Source: VBKO01 sp036393835
Lineage (GTDB): Bacteria; Myxococcota; Myxococcia; Myxococcales; 40CM-4-68-19
DNA: 24,742 bases
Reading direction: 5' to 3'
NCBI GenBank assembly: GCA_036393835.1
Contig: DASWGI010000383.1
Coordinates: 1-24,742, forward strand
Made by a program: the position numbers and the translations under genes. The notes beneath the pieces were generated by a model. That model had not been told where the DNA came from. It was given only the letters and a program-made list of their open reading frames with translations, and made no database searches. Positions 14,775 to 24,032 of this stretch are shown piece after piece (within the stretch, counting starts at the first letter, position 1; each line of letters opens with the position of its first letter).

Positions 14775-14802
14775 TTGACTCCCGGCGACCGGGGCCTAGA
14801 GT
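14775..14802 (+). promoter_or_regulatory. Strong sigma-70-like promoter for the acyl-CoA operon
   Basis: TTGACT (14775-14780), 16 bp, then TAGAGT (14797-14802). Transcription should start near 14808-14810, giving a leader of about 56 nt that contains the hairpin at 14824-14842 and an AGGAG ribosome site (14852-14856). Confidence 0.65.
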
Positions 14803-14822
14803 GCCGCGCTGTGAAAAGCGTA

Positions 14823-14846
14823 GCGCCGCCCTATCGGCGGCGACTG
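14823..14846 (+). repeat. GC-rich palindrome in the operon leader, copy B
   Basis: CGCCGCC (14824-14830), loop CTATC, GGCGGCG (14836-14842), a perfect 7-bp stem followed by ACTGT. The core and right flank match the copy at 1758-1782, and GTGAAA precedes both. Its place within the leader of the dehydrogenase gene, just before the ribosome site, would allow an RNA or DNA regulatory role, which is unproven. Confidence 0.45.
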
Positions 14847-14865
14847 TTCTCAGGAGAGCGACGCC

Positions 14866-15714
14866 GTGGACGTCAAGACGCTGGCGGTGGTCGGCGCAGG
14901 GCAGATGGGAGCGGGGATCGCGCAGGTCGCCGCGCAGAGCGGCGTCTCGGTGGTGCTCCTGGACGTCAACCCGGAGCTCGTGCAGAAGGCCCTGGCCGGG
15001 ATCCGCGCCCAGCTCGAGCGTGCGGTCGGCAAAGGCAAGCTGAAGCCCGAGGAGGCGCAAGCGGCGGTCGCGCGGATCAAGGGAGCATCCTCCGCCCAGG
15101 ACGCGTCGCAGGCCGACTTCGCGGTCGAGGCGGTGACCGAGAACGAGGCGGTGAAGAAGAAGGTCTTTCAGGACCTTTCGCGCGCGCTGCGGCAAGACGC
15201 GATCCTGGCGACGAACACCTCGTCGATCCCGATCACCCGCATCGCTGCCAGCGTCGAGCGGCCGGAGCGCGTCATCGGCATGCACTTCATGAACCCGGTG
15301 CCGGTGATGCAGCTGGTGGAGATCATCCGCGGGGCGCAGACGAGCGACGGGACCTACGCGGCGACGCGCGCGCTGGCCGAGAAGATGGGCAAGACCACCG
15401 TCCTGTCGAGGGACATGCCCGGGTTCATCGTCAACCGGATCCTCATTCCCATGCTCAACGAGGCCTGCTTCGCGCTGCAAGAGGGCCTCGCCTCCGCCGA
15501 GGACATCGACACCGCGATGAAGCTGGGCACCAACGTGCCGATGGGGCCGCTCACTCTGGCGGACTTCATCGGCCTCGACACCTGCCTCTCCATCGCCGAG
15601 GTGCTGCACAAGGGGTTGGGCGACGACAAGTACCGGCCCGCTCCCCTGCTGCGCCAGTACGTGGACGCGGGCTGGCTGGGCCGCAAGACCAGGCGCGGCT
15701 TCTACTCCTACTGA
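14866..15714 (+). CDS. hbd: 3-hydroxybutyryl-CoA dehydrogenase
   Basis: A 282-residue NAD-dependent enzyme that oxidises (S)-3-hydroxybutyryl-CoA to acetoacetyl-CoA. It has the N-terminal Rossmann motif G10-x-G12-x2-G15 (VVGAGQMGAG), NTSSIPIT, and the catalytic pair H140 (GMHFMNPVP) and E152 (LVEII). PGFIVNRI opens the C-terminal dimerisation domain, which ends GRKTRRGFYSY. Length and motifs match stand-alone Hbd/PaaH proteins. The GTG at 14866 is supported by AGGAG 9 nt upstream and the immediate family start. Enoyl-CoA hydratase follows after 8 nt, consistent with consecutive steps of beta-oxidation or butyrate metabolism. Confidence 0.95.
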   Translation: MDVKTLAVVGAGQMGAGIAQVAAQSGVSVVLLDVNPELVQKALAGIRAQLERAVGKGKLKPEEAQAAVARIKGASSAQDASQADFAVEAVTENEAVKKKVFQDLSRALRQDAILATNTSSIPITRIAASVERPERVIGMHFMNPVPVMQLVEIIRGAQTSDGTYAATRALAEKMGKTTVLSRDMPGFIVNRILIPMLNEACFALQEGLASAEDIDTAMKLGTNVPMGPLTLADFIGLDTCLSIAEVLHKGLGDDKYRPAPLLRQYVDAGWLGRKTRRGFYSY

Positions 15715-15722
15715 GGTCCCCG

Positions 15723-16499
15723 ATGGCCTACGAGAACATCCAGGTGTCGCGCGAAGGGCCGATCGCGACCCTCACCGTGAACCGGCCGAAGGCGCTGAAC
15801 GCGCTGAACAGCGCCACCCTCCGCGAGCTCTTGCAGGCCGTCCGCGAGGCGGCCGAGTCGAGCCGCGCCCTCATCCTCACCGGCGCGGGCGAGAAGGCGT
15901 TCGTGGCCGGCGCCGACATCTCCGAGATGGCGCCGATGACGCCCTGGAGCGCGCGCGAGTTCAGCGAGCTGGGCCACGTGCTCACCGCCATGCTGGAGGA
16001 CATCCCCTGCGCGACCATCGCGGCGGTGAACGGGTACGCGCTGGGCGGCGGGCTCGAGCTGGCGGTGGCCTGCGACATGATCTACGCCAGCGAGAACGCG
16101 AAGGTCGGGTTCCCCGAGGTCACGCTGGGGATCACCCCCGGGTTCGGGGGCACGCAGCGCCTGGTGCGCCTGGTGGGCAAGCTGCGCGCGAAGGAGATCA
16201 TCTTCACGGGCGACATGGTCGATGCGAAGCAGGCCCTGGAGATCGGCCTGGTCAACGCGGTCCTCCCGCGCGGGGAGCTGATGGCGCATTGCCGGAAGGT
16301 GGCGGAGAAGATCGCCACCCGCGGGCCGCTCGCCGTTGCCCGCGCGAAACGCCTGGTGGAGCGCGGCTACGACATCCCGCTCCGGGCGGCGAACCGCCAG
16401 GAGGCGGAGACCTTCGCGCTGCTCTTCGACACCCAGGACCGCGCCGAGGGCATGCGCGCGTTCCTGGAAAAGAGGCCCGCCAGGTTCGTGGGAAAGTGA
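15723..16499 (+). CDS. Enoyl-CoA hydratase (crotonase)
   Basis: A 258-residue crotonase-fold enzyme hydrating 2-enoyl-CoA, most likely crotonyl-CoA by context. The oxyanion-hole segments AGADISEM and GGGLELA are present, as are both catalytic glutamates: E112 in GGGLE and E132 in FPEVTLG, followed by PGFGGTQRL. These match Glu144 and Glu164 of the mammalian mitochondrial hydratase, so it should be a true hydratase rather than an isomerase or hydrolase. It lies between 3-hydroxyacyl-CoA dehydrogenase and an acyl-CoA dehydrogenase. The ATG follows a GAGG ribosome site (TGAGGTCCCCG), 8 nt after the preceding gene. Confidence 0.94.
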   Translation: MAYENIQVSREGPIATLTVNRPKALNALNSATLRELLQAVREAAESSRALILTGAGEKAFVAGADISEMAPMTPWSAREFSELGHVLTAMLEDIPCATIAAVNGYALGGGLELAVACDMIYASENAKVGFPEVTLGITPGFGGTQRLVRLVGKLRAKEIIFTGDMVDAKQALEIGLVNAVLPRGELMAHCRKVAEKIATRGPLAVARAKRLVERGYDIPLRAANRQEAETFALLFDTQDRAEGMRAFLEKRPARFVGK

Positions 16500-16517
16500 A
16501 GTAGGGTGAAGGGCACC

Positions 16518-17666
<1,149 letters not shown>

Positions 17667-17732
17667 GGGCGCCGTTCGCGGGTGCCGCAGTGCAGCATGC
17701 CGGATCGCACATCCTCCGGTTGACCGACCCGG

Positions 17733-17761
17733 TTGGCGGAAGCCGGGCACCCGTGTACTAT
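17733..17761 (+). promoter_or_regulatory. Candidate promoter for acyl-CoA dehydrogenase 2
   Basis: TTGGCG (17733-17738), 17 bp, then TACTAT (17756-17761), in the 137-bp gap before the ATG at 17804. This would give a leader of about 36 nt. No clear ribosome site is seen before the ATG. Confidence 0.35.
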
Positions 17762-17803
17762 GGCAAGTCCCACATCGCCCCAGCTTTCCGCCTCGATCCC
17801 TTC

Positions 17804-18943
17804 ATGCAGATCGATTTGACCGAAGAGCAGAAGCTGCTGCGAGACACCTGCCGCGACTTCGCGGACAAGGAGCTCCGGCCCAACGCCAAGCGGTGGGACC
17901 GCGAGCATCGCTACCCCGCGGAGGCGGTGAAGAAGGCGGTCGAGCTGGGCCTTTCGGGCGTGGCGGTGCCGGCCGAGCAGGGCGGCGCGGGCATGGACAA
18001 CGTCGCCTACGCCCTCGCGATCGAGGAGATCTCCCGCGGCTGCGCCTCGGTGGGAGTGACGCTGAGCGTGAACAACTCGCTCTACTGCGACCCGGTGCTC
18101 AAGTACGGCACCGCCGAGCAGAAGGATCGGTGGCTGAAGCCGTTCGCGAGCGGGGACAAGCTGGGCTGCTTCGGGCTCACCGAGCCGCAGGCGGGCAGCG
18201 ACGCGGCCGAGCAGCGCACCACGGCGGTACGGAAGGGCGACAAGTACGTCATCAACGGAACGAAAAACTGGATCACGAACGGCCCGGTCGCCGACGCCAT
18301 CGTTCTCTTCACCATGACCGACCTCTCGAAGGGGACCAAGGGCATCACCGCCTTCGTGGTCGACAGCAGCACGCCGGGGTTCCTGCGGCAGAAGGCCGAC
18401 GAGAAGCTCGGCATCTGCGCCAGCCCCTCCTGCACCATCTTCTTCGAGGACATGGAGGTCCCGGTCGCCCAGCGGCTGGGCGCCGAGGGCGAGGGCTTCA
18501 AGATCGCCATGAGCACCCTCGACGGCGGGCGCATCGGCATCGCCGCCCAGGCCATCGGCATCGCCCGGGCCGCCTTCGAGGAAGCGCGCGACTACGCCAA
18601 GGTCCGCAAGACTTTCGACGTGCCCATCGCGCAGCACCAGGCCATCCAGTTCATGCTGGCGGACATGTCCACCGAGCTGGAGGCCGCGCGGCTGCTCACT
18701 CTGCGCGCCGCCAGCCTCAAGGACCGCGGGGCGCGCCACACGCGCGAGTCGAGCATGGCGAAGTTGTTCGCCTCCGAGGCGGCCAACCGCGTGGCCGACA
18801 AGGCCGTCCAGATCCACGGCGGGATGGGGTACTCGAAGGAGCTCGACGTGGAGCGGCACTTCCGCGACGCGCGCATCACCGAGATCTACGAGGGGACCAG
18901 CGAGATCCAGCGCCTGGTCATCTCCAACGCATTGCTCGGATAG
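17804..18943 (+). CDS. Acyl-CoA dehydrogenase 2 (short-chain/butyryl-type)
   Basis: A 379-residue acyl-CoA dehydrogenase. Visible marks are CFGLTEPQAGSDA, NGTKNWITNG, the LDGGRIGIAAQAIGIA segment typical of short-chain (butyryl-CoA) enzymes, FMLADMSTELEAARLL, QIHGGMGYSKELDVERHFRDA and catalytic base E363 in YEGTSEIQR. The substrate is inferred to be butyryl-CoA or a similar short chain, which fits the crotonase, 3-hydroxybutyryl-CoA dehydrogenase and isobutyryl-type mutase around it. The ATG at 17804 begins the family's QIDLTEEQ N-terminus. It is separated from dehydrogenase 1 by 137 bp with its own possible promoter. Confidence 0.93.
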   Translation: MQIDLTEEQKLLRDTCRDFADKELRPNAKRWDREHRYPAEAVKKAVELGLSGVAVPAEQGGAGMDNVAYALAIEEISRGCASVGVTLSVNNSLYCDPVLKYGTAEQKDRWLKPFASGDKLGCFGLTEPQAGSDAAEQRTTAVRKGDKYVINGTKNWITNGPVADAIVLFTMTDLSKGTKGITAFVVDSSTPGFLRQKADEKLGICASPSCTIFFEDMEVPVAQRLGAEGEGFKIAMSTLDGGRIGIAAQAIGIARAAFEEARDYAKVRKTFDVPIAQHQAIQFMLADMSTELEAARLLTLRAASLKDRGARHTRESSMAKLFASEAANRVADKAVQIHGGMGYSKELDVERHFRDARITEIYEGTSEIQRLVISNALLG

Positions 18944-18972
18944 GGCCCGACGGACGCCACGGGGGTGGGTCA

Positions 18973-19458
18973 ATGGCCGTGCAGGGTGCAGCACAGAAGG
19001 AAGGCTGGGCCGGGGGCGCGGAGGTGCCCGATCGGCTCACGCCCCGCCAGACGTTCTGCGGTCCGCTCCTCTCGGCCATGCTGTTCGGGGGCGGAGGCGC
19101 CGGCATCTCGGACATCTACGTGCACATCCGGGACATCGTGCCGCTCTCGGCGCGCGACTGGGAATCGAACCCGCTCGAGCGGCGGCTGGCGCGGTGGCAC
19201 ACCTCGCTGGCGCGGGCCATCAACGACTTCGTCCGGGTGGGTGTGCTGCGCGAGGAGGGCCACGCCCGCTGGTCGCTGACCGACAAGGGGCTGGCCGTGG
19301 CGCGCGAGTTCGGCCTCATCTCGCGCGACGGAGTGCTGATCGACCGGGCGCTCCTGCGCACGCAGCTCGTCGGCCTCGCGCTCGAGTTCGAGAAGATGTA
19401 CCGGGTGGTCTCGCGGCCCGGGCCGCTTCCTCCGCAGGCGGTCGCGCTCGAGAAGTAG
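18973..19458 (+). CDS. Mrr_N-like winged-helix protein without nuclease domain
   Basis: A 161-residue protein. Residues of about 22-112 look like the N-terminal winged-helix domain of Mrr-type restriction proteins: a GISDIYVHIRD helix, an RRLARWHTSLARAINDFVRV helix and the wing VLREEGHARWSLTDKGLAVA. No PD-(D/E)xK nuclease domain follows; the last 45 residues are helical and unassigned. It is most likely a DNA-binding regulator, and its place between two acyl-CoA dehydrogenases suggests local control of this block; that is inference. The ATG at 18973 follows GGGGGTGGG and lies 29 nt after dehydrogenase 2. A T6 tract at 19480-19485 follows its stop. Confidence 0.55.
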   Translation: MAVQGAAQKEGWAGGAEVPDRLTPRQTFCGPLLSAMLFGGGGAGISDIYVHIRDIVPLSARDWESNPLERRLARWHTSLARAINDFVRVGVLREEGHARWSLTDKGLAVAREFGLISRDGVLIDRALLRTQLVGLALEFEKMYRVVSRPGPLPPQAVALEK

Positions 19459-19483
19459 CGTACGGGACGGCGCACCGGCTTTT

Positions 19484-19515
19484 TTGCTGCGTACGAGGGA
19501 CCCGCGCTGTAGTGT
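19484..19515 (+). promoter_or_regulatory. Candidate promoter for acyl-CoA dehydrogenase 3
   Basis: TTGCTG (19484-19489), 18 bp, TGTAGT (19508-19513), with overlapping TAGTGT to 19515. The ATG follows at 19525 without a ribosome site. GCGTACG occurs twice here (19458-19464 and 19489-19495); its CGTACG core is self-complementary and could pair across the T6 tract. Confidence 0.4.
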
Positions 19516-19524
19516 CCGCGCCCC

Positions 19525-20664
19525 ATGTTCGAGCCCGACGAGCACCAGCGGCTGGTGCAGGAGACCGCGCGCAAGTACGCGCAGGACTCGCTCGCCCCCG
19601 TCGCCACGCAGCTCGACCGCCAGGGCCGGTTCCCGGCCGAGCAGCTGCGCGAGCTGGCCGAGCTGGGGATGATGGGCGTCAACATCCCCGAGGACTACGG
19701 CGGAGCGCAGGCGGGAGCGGTCGCCTACGCGCTGGCGATGATGGAGATCGCGCAGGGCTGCGCTTCGACCGCGGTCACCATGGCGGTGACCAACATGGTG
19801 GGCGAGACGATCGTTAAGTTCGGCACGCCCGAGCAGCGGCGAAGGTACGTGCCCGAGCTGACCAGCGGCCGGTTCGCGGCGGGGAGCTTCGGCCTGTCCG
19901 AGCCATCCGGCGGGTCGGACGCGGCGGCGCTGCGCACCTCGGCGCGACGGGACGGCCCGGGATGGGTGCTGAACGGCGAGAAGCAGTGGATCACCTCGGG
20001 CGACCGGGCCGGGGTGATCATCGTCTGGGCGCGCACGCAACCCGGGCCCGGGTCGCACGCCATCTCCGCGTTCCTGGTCGAGGGCGGCCAGCCCGGCCTG
20101 CGCGTGGGCAAGCACGAGGACAAGATGGGCCTGCGCGCCTCGACCACCGTCTCGCTGGCGTTCGAGGACATGCGCCTCCGCAAAGGCCAGCTCCTCGGCG
20201 AGGAGGGTCACGGATTCCCGATCGCCATGGCGGCGCTGGACGGCGGGCGCATCGGGATCGCCTCGCAGGCGGTGGGCATCGGGGTCGCGGCGCTGCGGGC
20301 CTCGGTGAAGTACGCCAAGGAGCGCCGCGCCTTCGGGCAGCCGATCGGCGACTTCCAGGCCATCCGGTTCATGCTGGCCGACTGCGATACCCAGATGGAG
20401 GCGGCCCGGCTGCTCGCCCTGCACGCGGCCGGGCTCAAGGAGCGGGGCCGGCCCTTCTCCCGCGAGGGGTCGATGGCGAAGCTCTTCGCCACCGAGGCGG
20501 CGAACCGCGTCTGCGACGCCGCCGTGCAGGTGCACGGAGGCTACGGGTACATCGACGAGTTCCCGGTCGAGCGCCACTACCGCGACGTGCGGGCCAGCAC
20601 CCTGTACGAGGGCACCAGCGAGGTGCAGCGGCTGGTGATCTCGCGCTACGTGCTCAAGGACTGA
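19525..20664 (+). CDS. Acyl-CoA dehydrogenase 3
   Basis: A 379-residue FAD-dependent acyl-CoA dehydrogenase, closest in style to dehydrogenase 2. It has FGLSEPSGGSDAA, NGEKQWITSG, LDGGRIGIASQAVGIG, FGQPIGDFQAIRFMLADCDT, VHGGYGYIDEFPVERHYRDV and catalytic base E362 in YEGTSEVQR. Substrate is probably a short or branched acyl-CoA, for example isobutyryl- or 2-methylbutyryl-CoA, given the mutase gene that follows 88 bp later; this is inference. The -10-like TGTAGT/TAGTGT lies 9-11 nt before the ATG with no ribosome site, so translation may be leaderless. Confidence 0.92.
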   Translation: MFEPDEHQRLVQETARKYAQDSLAPVATQLDRQGRFPAEQLRELAELGMMGVNIPEDYGGAQAGAVAYALAMMEIAQGCASTAVTMAVTNMVGETIVKFGTPEQRRRYVPELTSGRFAAGSFGLSEPSGGSDAAALRTSARRDGPGWVLNGEKQWITSGDRAGVIIVWARTQPGPGSHAISAFLVEGGQPGLRVGKHEDKMGLRASTTVSLAFEDMRLRKGQLLGEEGHGFPIAMAALDGGRIGIASQAVGIGVAALRASVKYAKERRAFGQPIGDFQAIRFMLADCDTQMEAARLLALHAAGLKERGRPFSREGSMAKLFATEAANRVCDAAVQVHGGYGYIDEFPVERHYRDVRASTLYEGTSEVQRLVISRYVLKD

Positions 20665-20713
20665 CCCGATCCCCGGGCGGTTTCCGCGCTCGATGAACAC
20701 GCCCTCGGGCGCG

Positions 20714-20745
20714 TTGCTGGTCGGTCGGCGGATCGCGTGTTATCT
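20714..20745 (+). promoter_or_regulatory. Candidate promoter for the mutase large subunit
   Basis: TTGCTG (20714-20719), 18 bp, TGTTAT (20738-20743) overlapping TTATCT (20740-20745). The ATG follows 7 nt after TTATCT. The architecture resembles the promoter before 19525, and TTATCT is repeated before the B12 subunit gene at 23607-23612. Confidence 0.45.
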
Positions 20746-20752
20746 CGCCTTC

Positions 20753-22462
<1,710 letters not shown>

Positions 22463-22489
22463 GGCTGCCCTCTCGCCGAGGCGTCCTGC

Positions 22490-23185
22490 ATGAGCGACGC
22501 GGACCGCATCTTCCTGGAGACGACCCGCCGGCTCGCTGCCCGGCGCCTCGCGCAGGAGGACGTCCACGCGGCGCTGCAGCTCGCCCAGGTGGAGCCGGGC
22601 AAGCCGGTGGCCGACCTGGGCTGCGGCTACGGGCGCCACCTCCGGGAGCTGATCCAGTACGGGCACCACGCCACCGGCGTGGACCGCAGCGCGCTCTTGC
22701 TCGCGGAAGCGCGCTCGGCCGCCCCCGGGGTGGCGCTGGTGCGCGCCGACCTGCGCGCCTTGCCGCTCCACCAGGGCAGCCTCGCCGCGGCTTTCTGCTT
22801 CTACAGCTCGATGTTCCTGGGCACCGAGGAGGACGCGGCGCTGGCGCTGGTCGAGGCGGCCCGCGTGCTGCGCCCCGGCGGGGCGCTGGTGCTGACGACC
22901 GACAACCCGCTGCGCCTGGCGGCGGCGCCCGAGGCGCGCAGCGAGCACGAGCTGCCGGGTCTGGGGCGCGTGATCGAGGAGAGCCGGTTCGACGGGACCG
23001 TGGACCACGTGCTCAAGACCTTGCGGCTCGATTCCGGCAAGGTCCTCTCCGCCGAGCTCCACATCCGCTACTACCCGCCGGCCGCCCTGGGCGCGCTGGC
23101 CTACGTCGCCGGGCTGCGCTTCGTCCGCCTGCACGAGCCGCTGACGGAGACGACTCCGCAGCTCGTCGCGCTCCTGGAGAAGTAG
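22490..23185 (+). CDS. Class I SAM-dependent methyltransferase
   Basis: A 231-residue Rossmann-fold methyltransferase (Methyltransf_11/25-like). Motif I is VADLGCGYGRH (40-50), the acidic residue ending strand 2 is D65 (ATGVDRS), motif II is in VRADLRALPL, and motif III-like LRPGGALVLTT follows. The C-terminal part (RYYPPAALGALAYVAGLRFV) is the usual substrate-side region. The substrate is not identifiable. It starts 27 nt after the mutase gene on the same strand and ends 5 bp from the convergent ArsC-like selenoprotein gene. Confidence 0.9.
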   Translation: MSDADRIFLETTRRLAARRLAQEDVHAALQLAQVEPGKPVADLGCGYGRHLRELIQYGHHATGVDRSALLLAEARSAAPGVALVRADLRALPLHQGSLAAAFCFYSSMFLGTEEDAALALVEAARVLRPGGALVLTTDNPLRLAAAPEARSEHELPGLGRVIEESRFDGTVDHVLKTLRLDSGKVLSAELHIRYYPPAALGALAYVAGLRFVRLHEPLTETTPQLVALLEK

Positions 23186-23190
23186 AAGAG

Positions 23191-23535
23191 CTACAGCGAC
23201 TCTTCCAGCTCCTTCCGGGCCGCCTCGGCGAAGCCGAGCGTGACCTTCCTGCCGGTCACCACGATGGGCCTGCGCACGCGCGCGCCGTTCTCGGCGAGCC
23301 AGCGGAGGAGCTTCTCTCCCTGCAGGCCTTCGGCGTCGGCGCGGCGCTTGGGCGCGACCAGCTCGTCCACGCCGCCCACCCGCGAGGCGAGCCGGCGCAG
23401 CTCCTCCACCGAGAGCGGCTCCTTGAGGATGTTCCGCAGCTCGACGCCTTCTCCAACCTTGCGCGCGAGGAACTCCCGCGCCTTCATGCAGCCCGTTCAG
23501 CCGGGCTTCCAGATCAGCTGCACCTTCTCGGCCAT
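23191..23535 (-). CDS. Putative selenoprotein of the ArsC/Spx family (in-frame TGA = Sec13)
   Basis: Read from ATG 23533-23535 through an in-frame TGA (23497-23499) to TAG (23191-23193), this gives 114 residues: MAEKVQLIWKPG-U13-TGC-MKAREFL and onward. The N-terminal strand and the UxxC at 13-16 match the CxxC active-site start of ArsC/Spx/MgsR thioredoxin-fold proteins (strand, N/K-P, C-x2-C, then RKAREFL-like helix). The rest is the ordinary family: LRNILKEPLSVEEL, RRPIVVTGRKVTLGF. Without the readthrough, the longest frame begins at Met17 (23487) and lacks strand 1 and the active site, which is implausible. A SECIS-like stem-loop begins 15 nt after the TGA. Promoter TGGACA-16-CTTAAC lies upstream, its -10 ending 7 nt before the ATG. 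The likely role is a redox or arsenate-reductase-like oxidoreductase. The alternative is a nonsense mutation or sequencing error. Confidence 0.78.
23461..23481 (-). promoter_or_regulatory. Candidate bacterial SECIS stem-loop
   Basis: On the minus strand, GCGCGGG-AGUUC-CUCGCGC forms a 7-bp stem with one G-U pair and a five-base apical loop containing G-U; an alternative register gives 9 positions with one G-G mismatch and a UUC loop. The stem begins 15 nt after the TGA, and the loop G is about 24 nt downstream. Bacterial SECIS elements lie immediately 3' of the UGA inside the coding region and present a loop G-U to SelB. Coding constraint alone could also produce GC-rich stems here. Confidence 0.55.
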
Positions 23536-23542
23536 GGGGCAC

Positions 23543-23612
23543 GTTAAGCAGTCGTCCGCCCGACTGTCCAGGGCGTCCGGGAGCTTTCTGGCCAGCCGCG
23601 CATCGGTTATCT
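23543..23612. promoter_or_regulatory. Divergent promoters: selenoprotein (-) and B12 subunit (+)
   Basis: The 85-bp gap between divergent starts. Minus: -35 TGGACA (complement of 23565-23570), 16 bp, -10 CTTAAC (complement of 23543-23548), ending 7 nt before the ATG at 23535. Plus: TTATCT (23607-23612) ends 8 nt before the ATG at 23621, with a weak -35 CTTTCT (23584-23589) 17 bp upstream. Neither gene has a ribosome site. Confidence 0.4.
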
Positions 23613-23620
23613 TTCCCTCG

Positions 23621-24031
23621 ATGACCGACACGGCACGCAAGGTCCGCATCCTGGTCGCGAAACCGGGGCTCGACGGCCACGACCGCGGCGCGAAGATCAT
23701 CGCGCGGGCGCTGCGCGACGAGGGCTTCGAGGTGATCTACACCGGCCTGCACCAGACGCCGGAGATGATCGTCGCCGCGGCGGTGCAGGAGGACGTGGAC
23801 GCGATCGGCCTGTCCATCATGTCCGGGGCGCACATGACGTTGTTCCCCGCGGTCATCGAGCTGCTCAAGAAGGAGGGCGCCCAGGACGTGGTGGTGTTCG
23901 GCGGCGGCATCATCCCCGACTCGGACATCCAGCTGCTGAAGGGCATGGGCGTGGCGGAGATCTTCACGCCCGGGGCCACCACCCGCTCCATCGCGGAGTG
24001 GGTCCGCACGAACGTGAGCGCCCGGAGCTGA
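23621..24031 (+). CDS. icmB: Cobalamin-binding subunit of acyl-CoA mutase
   Basis: A 136-residue B12-binding protein. The base-off/His-on motif D18-G-H20-D-R-G23 supplies the lower axial ligand H20, followed by the SIMSG and FGGGIIP motifs of the Rossmann-like cobalamin fold, ending GATTRSIAEWV. It complements the large subunit at 20753-22462, which lacks this domain; together they form a two-subunit mutase of the archaeal methylmalonyl-CoA mutase or IcmAB kind. The symbol follows the specificity residues of the large subunit and is an inference. The gene has its own promoter and is followed by HMG-CoA lyase after 1 nt. Confidence 0.92.
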   Translation: MTDTARKVRILVAKPGLDGHDRGAKIIARALRDEGFEVIYTGLHQTPEMIVAAAVQEDVDAIGLSIMSGAHMTLFPAVIELLKKEGAQDVVVFGGGIIPDSDIQLLKGMGVAEIFTPGATTRSIAEWVRTNVSARS

Positions 24032-24032
24032 C

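Noticed and set aside
12154..14778. Plus-strand open frame of over 870 codons.
   Set aside because: It runs antisense to the histidine kinase, whose HisKA and HATPase motifs are intact on the minus strand.
14811..14865. A small leader peptide starting GTGAAA in the hydroxybutyryl-CoA dehydrogenase leader.
   Set aside because: The frame does not stop before the dehydrogenase start and runs through it out of frame, and the corresponding frame at the other repeat copy encodes unrelated residues.
19459..19485. Intrinsic terminator ending in the T6 tract after the Mrr_N-like gene.
   Set aside because: Only a 3-bp stem (CGG-CGCA-CCG) lies directly before the T tract, too weak to call; the CGTACG pair instead flanks the T tract.
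20693..20752. N-terminal extension of the mutase from an ATG at 20693.
   Set aside because: The stretch contains the TTGCTG-TGTTAT/TTATCT promoter elements, and the added residues have no family counterpart.
23191..23487. A normal 98-residue ArsC-like protein starting at ATG 23487.
   Set aside because: It would begin in the middle of the active-site helix, lacks strand 1 and the catalytic cysteines and has no ribosome site, while the missing part lies in frame upstream beyond a single TGA.
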